From DASPJR01 sp035628505 (GTDB taxonomy: Bacteria; Planctomycetota; SZUA-567; H5-PLA8), in NCBI GenBank assembly GCA_035628505.1, contig DASPJR010000221.1, positions 29,632 to 93,631 of the forward strand: 64,000 bases of DNA, in the 5' to 3' direction. This document shows, in pieces, positions 15,907 through 24,488 of this stretch. A model generated the notes under the pieces. That model made no database searches, was not told where the DNA came from, and saw nothing but the letters and a program-made list of their open reading frames with translations. How positions within the stretch are numbered: position 1 is the stretch's first letter; the number at the start of each line of letters is the position of its first letter. Position numbers and translations under genes: made by a program.

Positions 15907-18900
15907 CTACTGGACGGGCGCGCCGAGCGCCTTCAGCCGCGCGGTTGCGGCATCCATATGCGTGCTCTTGGGATGCTCAGCCAGCAGCTTGCGGTAATAG
16001 CCGATCGCCTTCTGCGGCTCGCCAAGCTGCTCGCTGGCCTGCCCAGCCGTGAAATAAGCCGCGTCTCGCCACGTTGAATTGGGCCGCTCGGTCAAGATGC
16101 GCAGCGCCATCTTCTTGGCATTGAGAGAATCGCCTTGCTTCAGGCTGATATCCGAGAGACCGAGCATGGCGCGCTCGCTGAAATCGTCCAGGTCCGCGTC
16201 CATTCCTTTTTCGCCAAGGACTTTCATGAACGCGTCCTTTGCTGCGGCAGAGTTTGCCGCGTTCAGCTGCGACTCGGCCAGACCGAGCAGCGCTTCACGC
16301 AACGCCTGGCTCTTCGGAAACTTCTGGATGTACGCTTCGAAACCTTTGGCCGCATCGGCGAACTTTGCGGACTTGGCCAGAGACTGGCTGCGCGCGAGCA
16401 GAGCTTTTTCGGCAAACGGGGAATCGGCTTTTTTCTCGACGAGTTCCTGCCAGGCCTTCTGAGATTCTTCAACCTTGCCCAGTTCATCGAGCAGCCGGCC
16501 GCGTTCGTACAGCGCTTCGGCGGCGTACGTGCCATCGGGATCGAGCTTTAGCACCTCGGCGAATGCCTTTTCGGATTTTTCCGCGGCGCTTGCCCGCTTG
16601 TACGCCCACGCGAGGTTCAGCGTCGCGGCGCTGCGCGCGGCCGGGGGCAGATCCTTGAGCGACTCCGCGGCTTTCAGCGCTTTTTCGTAGCTGGAAGCGG
16701 CCGCTGCCGCGTCACCAGCTTCAAACAGAAAGTTTCCGATCTGGAATGGAACTTCGAACGAGGCGACGCCTTCAAGCTTCTGCGCAGCAAGCTTCTCGAG
16801 CAGCGCCTTGGCCTCGGCTGTCTCCTTCAGTTCCTTGTGGCAGAGCGCCAGCCGCAGCGCGGCATCGAGCGCCTCCGGAGAAAGCGGCTGATTTAAGTCT
16901 CCAGCCGCGGCTGCAAAATCTGCTTTTGCTTCTGCGAATTTCTTCGCATCAAAGCGCAGCTGAGCGCGCCGCAGCATGGCCTGCTTCACTTCCGGCGCCG
17001 CGGGGGGCCCCTGCTGAATAATCTCCGAGAGAGCGGCTTCGGCCTCGGCCGGTTTATCTTTCTGTGAGAGCAGCGCCAGCGCGCCAATCAGGCGCAGCGC
17101 AGGCAGCCGCTGCGCGGAATCTTTTCCGGCCGCTTTGATCGCTGCGGCCGAATCGGCCTGCGCCTCCGCAAATTTGCCGCTCTGCAGCAGCGCCGAAGCA
17201 CGCAACTGAAGTGCCGCACTGCGCAACGGCGACGCGGCGAATTCGGGTTTTTCGATCAGCAGCGAAAGTCGCCCAATGGCGTCGGCGAACTTCTGCTGCT
17301 TATACAGCATCGATGCGGCGTCGTAGAGCGCTTCGCCTGCAAACGGCGAGGCCGGCGTTTCCGCCAGCAGTTTGTCGATGAATGTCAGCGAGTCCGCGGT
17401 ATTGCCGAGTTTCGCAGCCGCGAGCGCACGCAGGTACAGCATCTCGTCGCGGTAGTTGCTCTTCGCGAATTTCTGCAACGCCTCATCGAGGATCTTCGCT
17501 GCGGAGGCGTCGTCTTTCTGTTCGTGCCGAGCCCATGCAAGCTTGCGCGCGACGTCATCACCGCGCGGGTCGTTTTCACCGGCGAGCGCGCGATAGGCGT
17601 TTAGAAACTCTTCGCACTTGGGGAAGTCCGGCTTGCGGAAGGCGAATTCTCCCGCGGCAAAAAGAGCATCCCGCTTCAGTTCGGCCAGCTTGGGGTCATT
17701 CTGTTTCGCGAGGAGATCCAGAAGCGTCTGGATTTCCTTCTGCGCGTCATCAAGTTTGCCACCCTGCGAAGCGAGCCGGGCTGTTTCGTAGCGTGCCGCG
17801 AGTCCGAAACGCGTTTCTGGATAAAGCTGCGTGATCTGCTTGTAGATCTCGGCGCCCTGCGGTCCGGAGAGCTCCGCCAGAAGCATCAGCGCCGCCGGAT
17901 GTTCTTCAGCCTTGCGCTTGGGATCGGTGATTGCAGCGGCATCGTCAGCCGCTTTCTTAGCGGCTTTGAGCGCCTCCGGAACGTCAGTCATCGACGCCAG
18001 TGCGCGGGCCTTCGAGCGGTTGATCGAAGCCCGCTCGGTGCCTTCCGGAGCTGCGGCCAAATAGAGATCCGAAAGCGCGATCGCCTCGGCCTGCCGCTGC
18101 GCTTCCATGCACGCATAAACAGCGCCAGCGAGCGCCGGAGCCGTCGTCGGTGCCGACGCATAATCTTTCGCCAGCGCCTTATATGCGGTGAGCGCTTCGG
18201 CGTACTTCCCGGCAGCCAACTGGATTTCCGCCCCACGGAGTGCCAGCTCGGCATCCAGCTCTTTGCTCGCGCCGGCAGGAACTGATTTCAACGCCGCAAG
18301 CGATTCGTCGTATTTCTTCAGCGCCGCGAGTGAACGTGCTTCCATGAGCCTGGCCCACGCCGCACGCGGATGATTGGGAACTTTGGCAGTGAACTGGAAC
18401 CTGGGCAGCGCCTGCTCGTACTCGCACGCATCGAAATGGATCGAGCCCAGACCGTCGCTGGCATCCGGAATGAGCTTGGAAGCGGGCTGCGACTTAATCA
18501 GCTCTTCCCAGTGTTTCTTGGCGAGCTCCGGATTTTTAAGGGCATAGGCATTTTCTCCGGCATAGTAGAGCGCGTCGGCTATCTGCGTGGGCAGGGCAGG
18601 ATGAGCGTCCGGCTGGCCCAGCTTGGGCCGGTTCTCGTTCAAAAAGTTCTCTGCGGCGGTCAGGCTTTTCTCGTACTGCTTCAGCAGAAAATTCACTTTA
18701 ACGGCGCGCAGCAGCGCTTCCGGCCGGCGTGCGGCCTTTGGATAATCTTTCAGGAATTGCGCGTAATCGGCGGCCGCCTGTGGGTACTGCTTAAGCTGAT
18801 AACGGCTCTCGGCGAGCAGCAGACGGGCCTGCTCAGCGCGCTCGGCCGCGGGGTTCTCCTTTAGATACTTATCGAGCGACTCGACAGCCAGCGCATATTC

Positions 18901-19008
18901 CTGAAGCGTGTAGTACCCGTACGCTTTGCGGAAGTCTGCATCTTCGCCGCCCAGAGCCAGCGCAGCCGAGAGAGTCAGAAGAAGAAAAAATAGTCGAGGC
19001 ATTGTCAT
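15907..19008 (-). CDS. large secreted tetratricopeptide-repeat protein (1033 aa)
   Basis: The signal peptide LFFLLLTLSAALALG ends near residue 20. Nearly all the rest is TPR-type helix pairs, for example YAQFLKDYPKAARRPEALLR, with repeated A-x-x-x-Y/F and P-x-A spacing. The first repeats resemble YbgF/BamD-type outer-membrane TPRs (LKENPAAERAEQARLLLAES). Such proteins are scaffolds in the periplasm. It is divergent from an ExbB/TolQ-like gene, and large TPR proteins often accompany ExbB/TolQ genes in PVC genomes, so a shared envelope complex is a reasonable inference. There are two possible ATG starts, six bases apart. Confidence 0.88.
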   Translation of the reverse strand: MTMPRLFFLLLTLSAALALGGEDADFRKAYGYYTLQEYALAVESLDKYLKENPAAERAEQARLLLAESRYQLKQYPQAAADYAQFLKDYPKAARRPEALLRAVKVNFLLKQYEKSLTAAENFLNENRPKLGQPDAHPALPTQIADALYYAGENAYALKNPELAKKHWEELIKSQPASKLIPDASDGLGSIHFDACEYEQALPRFQFTAKVPNHPRAAWARLMEARSLAALKKYDESLAALKSVPAGASKELDAELALRGAEIQLAAGKYAEALTAYKALAKDYASAPTTAPALAGAVYACMEAQRQAEAIALSDLYLAAAPEGTERASINRSKARALASMTDVPEALKAAKKAADDAAAITDPKRKAEEHPAALMLLAELSGPQGAEIYKQITQLYPETRFGLAARYETARLASQGGKLDDAQKEIQTLLDLLAKQNDPKLAELKRDALFAAGEFAFRKPDFPKCEEFLNAYRALAGENDPRGDDVARKLAWARHEQKDDASAAKILDEALQKFAKSNYRDEMLYLRALAAAKLGNTADSLTFIDKLLAETPASPFAGEALYDAASMLYKQQKFADAIGRLSLLIEKPEFAASPLRSAALQLRASALLQSGKFAEAQADSAAAIKAAGKDSAQRLPALRLIGALALLSQKDKPAEAEAALSEIIQQGPPAAPEVKQAMLRRAQLRFDAKKFAEAKADFAAAAGDLNQPLSPEALDAALRLALCHKELKETAEAKALLEKLAAQKLEGVASFEVPFQIGNFLFEAGDAAAAASSYEKALKAAESLKDLPPAARSAATLNLAWAYKRASAAEKSEKAFAEVLKLDPDGTYAAEALYERGRLLDELGKVEESQKAWQELVEKKADSPFAEKALLARSQSLAKSAKFADAAKGFEAYIQKFPKSQALREALLGLAESQLNAANSAAAKDAFMKVLGEKGMDADLDDFSERAMLGLSDISLKQGDSLNAKKMALRILTERPNSTWRDAAYFTAGQASEQLGEPQKAIGYYRKLLAEHPKSTHMDAATARLKALGAPVQ

Positions 19009-19177
19009 GAGTTTTCACACCGGGCCCGGGCACGATCAGTCACGGACACTGTTTTACGGTAAAACGCAGCAGGCGCCAAGGCTCTTCAATTTTTCGTTGA
19101 TGAACAGGTGCATTAATGCTGTGTTTTCTGCGAATTTGGAATTTTGTATTTCCAGCGATGCTTTAAAATCACCAGCG

Positions 19178-20068
19178 ATGAAGCCCATCGCTATTGCTCT
19201 CTGCCTATCGCTCTCAACGGGGCTGACCTATGCGGCTGAAGCAGCGTCTCCCGCTGGGGGCGACTTCAGTCAGTGGGATCAGGCACTTCAACTGCTTCAG
19301 CGTGGCGGACCGGCGATGTGGCTGCTTCTGCTGATTCTCGCGGCCGGCCTCTTCCTGATTATCAAGTGTGTTCGAGATCTCAGATTCGACCGGCATGTGC
19401 CGGGGGAATTTCACAAGGACGTTGTACACGTGGTGGATACGCGTGGTGTCGACGCCGGAGTCGGCCGCTGCCTCGACAACAAATCGTCGATGAGCCGGCC
19501 GCTTTATGCAGCTCTGTTGCGTTACGGCAGCGGGCGGCGGGACATGGAAGCGGGGCTGCTGGACGAATGCCGCCGCATCCTTTTTGATCTGCACCGTCCG
19601 CTGCGCATTATTTTTATCCTGGCAGGGCTCGCTTTTGTTGTCGGCCTTGAAGGCACCAGTTTCATGCTGATGGCTCACTTCGACGAGGCCGCGGCGGGCG
19701 CGCGCATCGGCGTTGCGCAATCACTTATTCCTGTTTCCGCGGGCATTCTGATCGCCAGCGGGCTGGGCCTCTGCGGCTATTTATTGCGAATGAAAGCGGC
19801 CGATATTGTACGCGCCATCGAGGAACGCGCGATCGAGGCCGTCATCACGCTGGACCGCAAGGCGCGGCAGAGCATCCGGCTGATCGACGACATTGAAGAG
19901 CAGATTCCGACCAAGGACATGCCGGCGGTAAAGAATCCTCTGCCGGACCTGGATAAAGAATTTGAGGAGGGCCAGAGGGAAGGCAGCGGTATCAAGACGA
20001 GCATCACGACTCACGCCAATATGCCGGCCGCAACGGTTGAGCCAAAAAAGGCTGAGGCGGGAAGATAA
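19178..20068 (+). CDS. MotA/TolQ/ExbB-like membrane protein
   Basis: The start at 19178 (MKPIAIALCLSLSTGL) gives a signal-like N-terminus; the frame opens further upstream without support. One membrane helix is at about 45-65 (AMWLLLLILAAGLFLII), and two more in the C-terminal half: LRIIFILAGLAFVVGLEGTS and SLIPVSAGILIASGLGLCGY. These match the last two helices of ExbB/TolQ, which form the proton channel of TonB- or Tol-type motors. The polar residues of the family are only partly kept, and no ExbD/TolR partner follows. The C-terminal tail of about 60 residues is charged. Confidence 0.75.
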   Translation: MKPIAIALCLSLSTGLTYAAEAASPAGGDFSQWDQALQLLQRGGPAMWLLLLILAAGLFLIIKCVRDLRFDRHVPGEFHKDVVHVVDTRGVDAGVGRCLDNKSSMSRPLYAALLRYGSGRRDMEAGLLDECRRILFDLHRPLRIIFILAGLAFVVGLEGTSFMLMAHFDEAAAGARIGVAQSLIPVSAGILIASGLGLCGYLLRMKAADIVRAIEERAIEAVITLDRKARQSIRLIDDIEEQIPTKDMPAVKNPLPDLDKEFEEGQREGSGIKTSITTHANMPAATVEPKKAEAGR

Positions 20069-20088
20069 GCCGCACAGGAGGCACTTCA

Positions 20089-20577
20089 ATGAGCTCTTCC
20101 GAAATCGTCATTTATGAAAGCAAGCGCAAGGTTATCAAGCAGGCGGCTACTCTTTTTGCGATCTTCATCCTCATCGCTATTGGATGCGTCGTGATGTACT
20201 ATATGAATCTGTATTCCGTAAAACTTCTGCTGGTGGGGGGCTTCGTCGGGCTGGCGGCGCTTTGGTACGGCTTTAAAGCCATGCTGCCGGCGCGTGTTAT
20301 GCTGACCCTGACACCTGAGGGGTTGGCTGAGAAAAAAGTTATTGGCCAGCGCTTTCTCGCCTGGCGTGACATCGAGCGCATTGAAATCAAGCTTGCGGAA
20401 GACTTCGAGCACCGCGAAGTCCGCATCGTTCCCCGGGAAACGCCAGATGATTTCATCCGCGTCAACGAAGAATTCCTCCCCGGTTCCCCGGAAGAATTGC
20501 AGAAGGTGCTGGAGCAATATCGCGAGAACGTGACCGGTATTCCGGCAAGTGGCACAGCCGCGCCTGCCGCCGGATGA
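20089..20577 (+). CDS. two-span membrane protein with PH-like domain
   Basis: Two membrane helices (about 18-38 and 44-62) are followed by a beta-rich cytoplasmic domain (VMLTLTPEGLAEKKVIGQ, LAWRDIERIEI, VRIVP) and a helical end (SPEELQKVLEQYREN). This is the layout of bacterial PH-like (STM3941/PrgU-type) membrane proteins. The function is unknown. The gene follows the ExbB-like gene by 20 bp, with AGGAGG before its ATG, so the two form an operon. Confidence 0.75.
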   Translation: MSSSEIVIYESKRKVIKQAATLFAIFILIAIGCVVMYYMNLYSVKLLLVGGFVGLAALWYGFKAMLPARVMLTLTPEGLAEKKVIGQRFLAWRDIERIEIKLAEDFEHREVRIVPRETPDDFIRVNEEFLPGSPEELQKVLEQYRENVTGIPASGTAAPAAG

Positions 20578-20671
20578 CGGCTGCTTCAGCCGTCCGATAA
20601 GACGGGTGCTGCATGATGAGTTTTTTCATAAATCCAGTGGATCGAGGGCTCACATCACGTTTCATAATACT

Positions 20672-21751
20672 ATGAGCTCACCGAGGACGCCTTTTCTGCT
20701 CACCCATATGCTGAGAGTACTCTGCGTTGCGCTGTGGCTGCTGGCTTTCAGCGCCGCGCACGCGCACGACGGCAAGCATTATCCGGCTGGAAAACTGCTA
20801 GACCATAAAGTCTCCATCACCATCGATGGCAACGAACGCGTCATCAAGTCGAATGGCTTGCCGGATCACGTTCCCGGCGTTTTTCCCAACCGCGGCAATC
20901 CGGGCACGATTTCAGCACAGGACTGGAACTTTCGCATGCCGCTGAAGCCGCAGATTTCCGAACGCTTGCGGCCCAGTCAGCACGCATCCTTTGGCGTGGC
21001 GATCAACGGAGTGCCCTTTGAGCCGGGCACAGCCGAATTCTGGAACGGCGATCCGCAGTGGAAGTACGAAGCCATGAGCGGCGCGATCGATCTGGGCCTC
21101 GACCAGAGCCACGCCCACGTTCAGCCCGGTGGGCTTTACCATTACCACGGCCTGCCGACGGGCATCGTCGAGCGCCTCGGTGGCGATGGAAAAAAAATGC
21201 TGCTCGTCGGTTACGCCGCGGACGGTTTTCCGATTTATACGAGCTTCGGCCACGCCGATCCGATGAACGCAAAAAGCGCGCTGCGCAAGATGAAGCCGAG
21301 CTGGCAGCTGAAAAAAGGCGAGCGGCCCAGCCCTCCCGACGGACCGGGCAGGAAGTATGACGGCACGTACACGCAGGATTACGAGTACGTCAAAGGCTCC
21401 GGCGATCTGGACGAATGCAACGGCCGCATCGGCGTCACGCCCGAGTACCCGGATGGCATCTATCACTATTACATCACCGATACGTTTCCGGTGCTCGGAC
21501 GCTACTGGCGCGGCACGCCCGATCACAGCTTCTTCAAAAAAGGACCACCCGGCGGCGGTCCCGGCGGCCGTCGCGGTCCTCCGCCCGGCGAAAGGGATGG
21601 CCCGCCGCCTCCGTTTGATCATGAGCGCCGTCCGCGGGAAGGCGGGGGTGAGCGCGCGCGTCCTGAAGGCCCGCCCAATGGCGAGCGCAGGGGCCGTCCG
21701 CGTCCACCGGGCGGGGAAGGCGAAGAGCGCCGCCCGCCACCACGCAACTGA
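20672..21751 (+). CDS. YHYH-domain secreted protein with Pro/Gly/Arg-rich tail
   Basis: Signal peptide LRVLCVALWLLAFSAAHAH; the start could also be the ATG at 20708. The domain carries the eponymous GLYHYHGLP motif, a second DGIYHYYITDTFP and the usual FGVAINGVPF and GYAADGFPIY segments. YHYH proteins are secreted and are often found near copper or catalase-type genes; their biochemical role is not established. Residues from about 292 on form a low-complexity tail of GPPGGGPGGRRG type. It converges on the sigma factor/cupredoxin gene, leaving 8 bp between the stop codons. Confidence 0.88.
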   Translation: MSSPRTPFLLTHMLRVLCVALWLLAFSAAHAHDGKHYPAGKLLDHKVSITIDGNERVIKSNGLPDHVPGVFPNRGNPGTISAQDWNFRMPLKPQISERLRPSQHASFGVAINGVPFEPGTAEFWNGDPQWKYEAMSGAIDLGLDQSHAHVQPGGLYHYHGLPTGIVERLGGDGKKMLLVGYAADGFPIYTSFGHADPMNAKSALRKMKPSWQLKKGERPSPPDGPGRKYDGTYTQDYEYVKGSGDLDECNGRIGVTPEYPDGIYHYYITDTFPVLGRYWRGTPDHSFFKKGPPGGGPGGRRGPPPGERDGPPPPFDHERRPREGGGERARPEGPPNGERRGRPRPPGGEGEERRPPPRN

Positions 21752-21759
21752 GACGACTT

Positions 21760-23397
21760 CTATTTCAAGCTGAATTCGATCTCACCCAGGTTTGTTGTTT
21801 CGCCCGCTTTAATCTCAATTTCCACTGTCTGCTCGCCAAGTGAATGGAACACGTTCAGCGTGAACTTTCCCGGCGGCAGTTCCGGAATTTCAAAGCTTCC
21901 ATCTTTGCCGCTCACCGCCGCGAAGCGCGGATCGTGCACGACGATGTAACCTTGCATCCACGGATGAATGTCGCACTGCAGCTTGATGATCTCCGGCTCT
22001 TGAAAATACTTCAAGCCTTTGATTCGCAGACGATCGTCGGTCAATGGCATCATGCGGTTGAAGCCTGGGTTTGTGGCATCGAGCGGCGTTGTGTGAATGT
22101 TGTGGGTGATGCGATCCGGATTCAGAACAATGATGTCTGTTCCCGGCGCCACGATCAGCACATGCGGCTCAAAGCGGCAGTCTTTCTGATTCAAAACGGG
22201 TTCAGGGAACGGGGCTTTCGGTCTCTCGGCTTTTACGTCCATGATGCGAATGACCGCATCCTTAATTCCAAGCGTCGCCGCATCAACGACCAGATCTTCC
22301 CGCTGGATGCTATGATTTTTGCAGTCCGGATACCTGCTGCGATCGAGTCGCAAGCGCTCAGGCGGCGGCGGTGTTCCTTTGAATTTAATACGACCCTTCA
22401 GGTTGCCATTTTTTGAAGCCGGCTTTGAAGATTGAGGCGTCTTTGCGGCTGTTGCTGTATTCTGTGAAGGCGCCTCGTTAACGCCAGGCGGCGGAAGCGG
22501 TGCCTGGGTGTGCCCGGGCGTGCGCGATGCCTCATCTGGCGTCTTCGGAACTGGAGCAGGCCCGAAATTCGCGGGAACGGCTGGCGTCGCCGCTTTCGCT
22601 GTCGTCATCTTCACGGCGGCGCCGCCCAGCACACCAGCCGCGAGCACGACGCAGCCATAAAATGCCAAGTGACGCACCGTTTCGAAAGCCATACTGCTCA
22701 GCGCTCCCTTGGCAAGCAGCGCACCCGCGGAAAGTCCTGTTGCACTCCCAGCCGATGCGACGGCCGCCGGCAAGGTGGCGACTAGCATCGGTGGCGCCGC
22801 CTGAACGCTGTGCTGCGCGAGCAGCGCCGTCAAAGCCAGCGCGGAAAGAGTGATTCCCCGTCTGGCAAAAAACTGGCGCAGCTTTTCGACTGCGCGTGAA
22901 ACGCGTTTTTCTGCCGCATCGGTCGTGATGTTGAGACGGCGCGCGATATCCGGGCAGGAGCACTGGCTGAAGTAGCGCAGCACAATCGCCGCGCGGTCGC
23001 TTTCGCTGAGCGTGCTGATGGCGTCGTCCAGAAGAGGGCTGATCTGCACCCAGTCAACGTCGGAGGAGGACGGCGAAGCCTCTTGAACATTCATAGCCGA
23101 AGCCTTCCGTTCGGTACGGTCCTGCGCGAGTTTGTGGCGCCGCGCGTTTGCCGCGGTCAGCTTGGTGACGCTCATCAGCCACGCGGGAAGTACGGTATCT
23201 GACTTAATCCCAGCCGCTTTCCGTGAGAGCACGATAAACACCCCCTGTGTAATGTCCTCCGCCAGGTGGGAATCACCGCCGCTCTGGCGCAGTGCGGCCG
23301 AATACACGAGGTCGACATGACGGCGCATCAGCGCTTCAAAGGCTTCATCAGAACGATTGCGGACATAACGTTGAAGCAGCAGATAGTCATCGTTCAT
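21760..23397 (-). CDS. ECF sigma factor fused via a membrane segment to a cupredoxin-like domain
   Basis: Residues 1-180 are an ECF sigma-70 factor: region 2 (AFEALMRRHVDLVYSAALRQ, AEDITQGVFIVLSRKA) and region 4 (LSESDRAAIVLRYF, IARRLNITTDAAEKRVSRA). Hydrophobic stretches follow at about 182-235 and a membrane helix at about 243-262. Residues 265-330 are a Pro/Ala/Thr linker. From 332 there is a cupredoxin/plastocyanin-like domain with H432 and H435 (THNIHTTP), C475, H478 and M481 (QCDIHPWM), a plausible type 1 copper site. A CarboxypepD_reg-like domain (GSFEIPELPPGKFTL) ends the protein. If the topology is right, the DNA-binding part is held at the inner face and a copper domain sits outside. 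No separate anti-sigma gene is nearby. Confidence 0.85.
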   Translation of the reverse strand: MNDDYLLLQRYVRNRSDEAFEALMRRHVDLVYSAALRQSGGDSHLAEDITQGVFIVLSRKAAGIKSDTVLPAWLMSVTKLTAANARRHKLAQDRTERKASAMNVQEASPSSSDVDWVQISPLLDDAISTLSESDRAAIVLRYFSQCSCPDIARRLNITTDAAEKRVSRAVEKLRQFFARRGITLSALALTALLAQHSVQAAPPMLVATLPAAVASAGSATGLSAGALLAKGALSSMAFETVRHLAFYGCVVLAAGVLGGAAVKMTTAKAATPAVPANFGPAPVPKTPDEASRTPGHTQAPLPPPGVNEAPSQNTATAAKTPQSSKPASKNGNLKGRIKFKGTPPPPERLRLDRSRYPDCKNHSIQREDLVVDAATLGIKDAVIRIMDVKAERPKAPFPEPVLNQKDCRFEPHVLIVAPGTDIIVLNPDRITHNIHTTPLDATNPGFNRMMPLTDDRLRIKGLKYFQEPEIIKLQCDIHPWMQGYIVVHDPRFAAVSGKDGSFEIPELPPGKFTLNVFHSLGEQTVEIEIKAGETTNLGEIEFSLK

Positions 23398-23502
23398 TCA
23401 GAGAGACTCCGCGACGGCATTTTGTTATGTGTGTCCGACAGCAATCCCGACAATAGAAATGGAAAAAGCGGCTCCTCCTGTTGTGTGTACCGCAGAGGTC
23501 AT

Positions 23503-23530
23503 GAAAAAAGCGCCGGTTGCCGGCGCTTTC
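23503..23530 (-). terminator. terminator of the 28926-23557 operon
   Basis: The stem AGCGCCGG / CCGGCGCT has loop TTG. On the minus strand it is followed by a run of T. It lies just downstream of the ThuA-like gene. Confidence 0.85.
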
Positions 23531-23556
23531 GTCAATCATTCCACTGCAGACTAATT

Positions 23557-24453
23557 TTACTTTGCCGGTGGCTTCGAGACCGCCTCGATGTTCTTTTCGA
23601 GCTCGGACTTGTCCAGATCGCATTTGGCGCCTTCAGCGGGAATGTCGATTTTTGCGGTCCAGAGAATGCCGTTCACCACGAGCTTGCGGATGCTTTCGAG
23701 CTCGAAATAGCGGTGCGAGTGCAGGCCGGTAAAACCAAAGGAGCGGCCGCTGTCGGCGCGCTCGAACGTCCACGCGGTAATATCCTTCTTATCGGTGCTT
23801 GTCTCCGCCGCAAGCGCCTCTTTTCCCTTGCCCTTCGGCGCATAAAGGATTGGCGTCAAACCCTTGCTGTCGGGTCCGAATGTCAGGCCCACGCAGTAAC
23901 CGTCATTCAGCGTGAACGGTTTCACGCCGCGCGTGACGGGATGATCGGGGAAGGTATTGAACGCTACGGTCCAATGGCCTTTGTTGCCTTTTTTGAAATC
24001 GTAGAACGCGCCCTGCCAATTGATCATGAGCTGACCCAGATCCGGCGGCAGCGCGGCAGCTTTGTGAAACGTCGCGAGTCCGACGCCTCCTTCGAGCGCT
24101 TTGCCGAGAATTTCCATGCGCCCAGATTCAGTCAGTGGATGGATAACTCCGCCTTCGCCGCCTTCGAGGTTGAGCACAATGGCCCTGGCGTTGTCGAAAA
24201 TCGCAGGATTCTTCGGCCAGCCGCCGCGAACGAGCGTCACGTGTACGCCGGGGGTCTGGCGCAGCATCTTGGCGATGCAGACCGAGCCGGCCCAATATTG
24301 ATGCTGAATATTACCGGCCTGATTGCCGGCCACGATTACGATTTTCGCGAGCTTCGGATCGGGCGAGTCGACTTCCAGCGGAATGTTTTCGTCGTCTGCG
24401 GCAAGGAGGCTCAGGCAGGCAAGCGCGGCCACCATCAGAGCGTATTTCAACAT
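23557..24453 (-). CDS. ThuA-like domain protein, secreted
   Basis: Signal peptide LKYALMVAALACLSLLA. The remaining part is a ThuA-like (class I glutamine amidotransferase-like) fold: KIVIVAGNQAG at the first strand, ARAIVLNLEGGEGG, GVGLATFHKAAAL, and the late DITAWTFERADSGRSFGFTG with GLHSHRYF. ThuA proteins are linked to disaccharide (trehalose) use; in PVC bacteria they accompany DUF1080 and DUF1549 proteins. It is the last gene of a tight minus-strand operon, 35 bp after DUF1501, with AAAGGA before the start. Confidence 0.85.
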   Translation of the reverse strand: MLKYALMVAALACLSLLAADDENIPLEVDSPDPKLAKIVIVAGNQAGNIQHQYWAGSVCIAKMLRQTPGVHVTLVRGGWPKNPAIFDNARAIVLNLEGGEGGVIHPLTESGRMEILGKALEGGVGLATFHKAAALPPDLGQLMINWQGAFYDFKKGNKGHWTVAFNTFPDHPVTRGVKPFTLNDGYCVGLTFGPDSKGLTPILYAPKGKGKEALAAETSTDKKDITAWTFERADSGRSFGFTGLHSHRYFELESIRKLVVNGILWTAKIDIPAEGAKCDLDKSELEKNIEAVSKPPAK

Positions 24454-24488
24454 GAAACGTTTGGTCCTTTCGGGAAAAGAAAAGCTGC

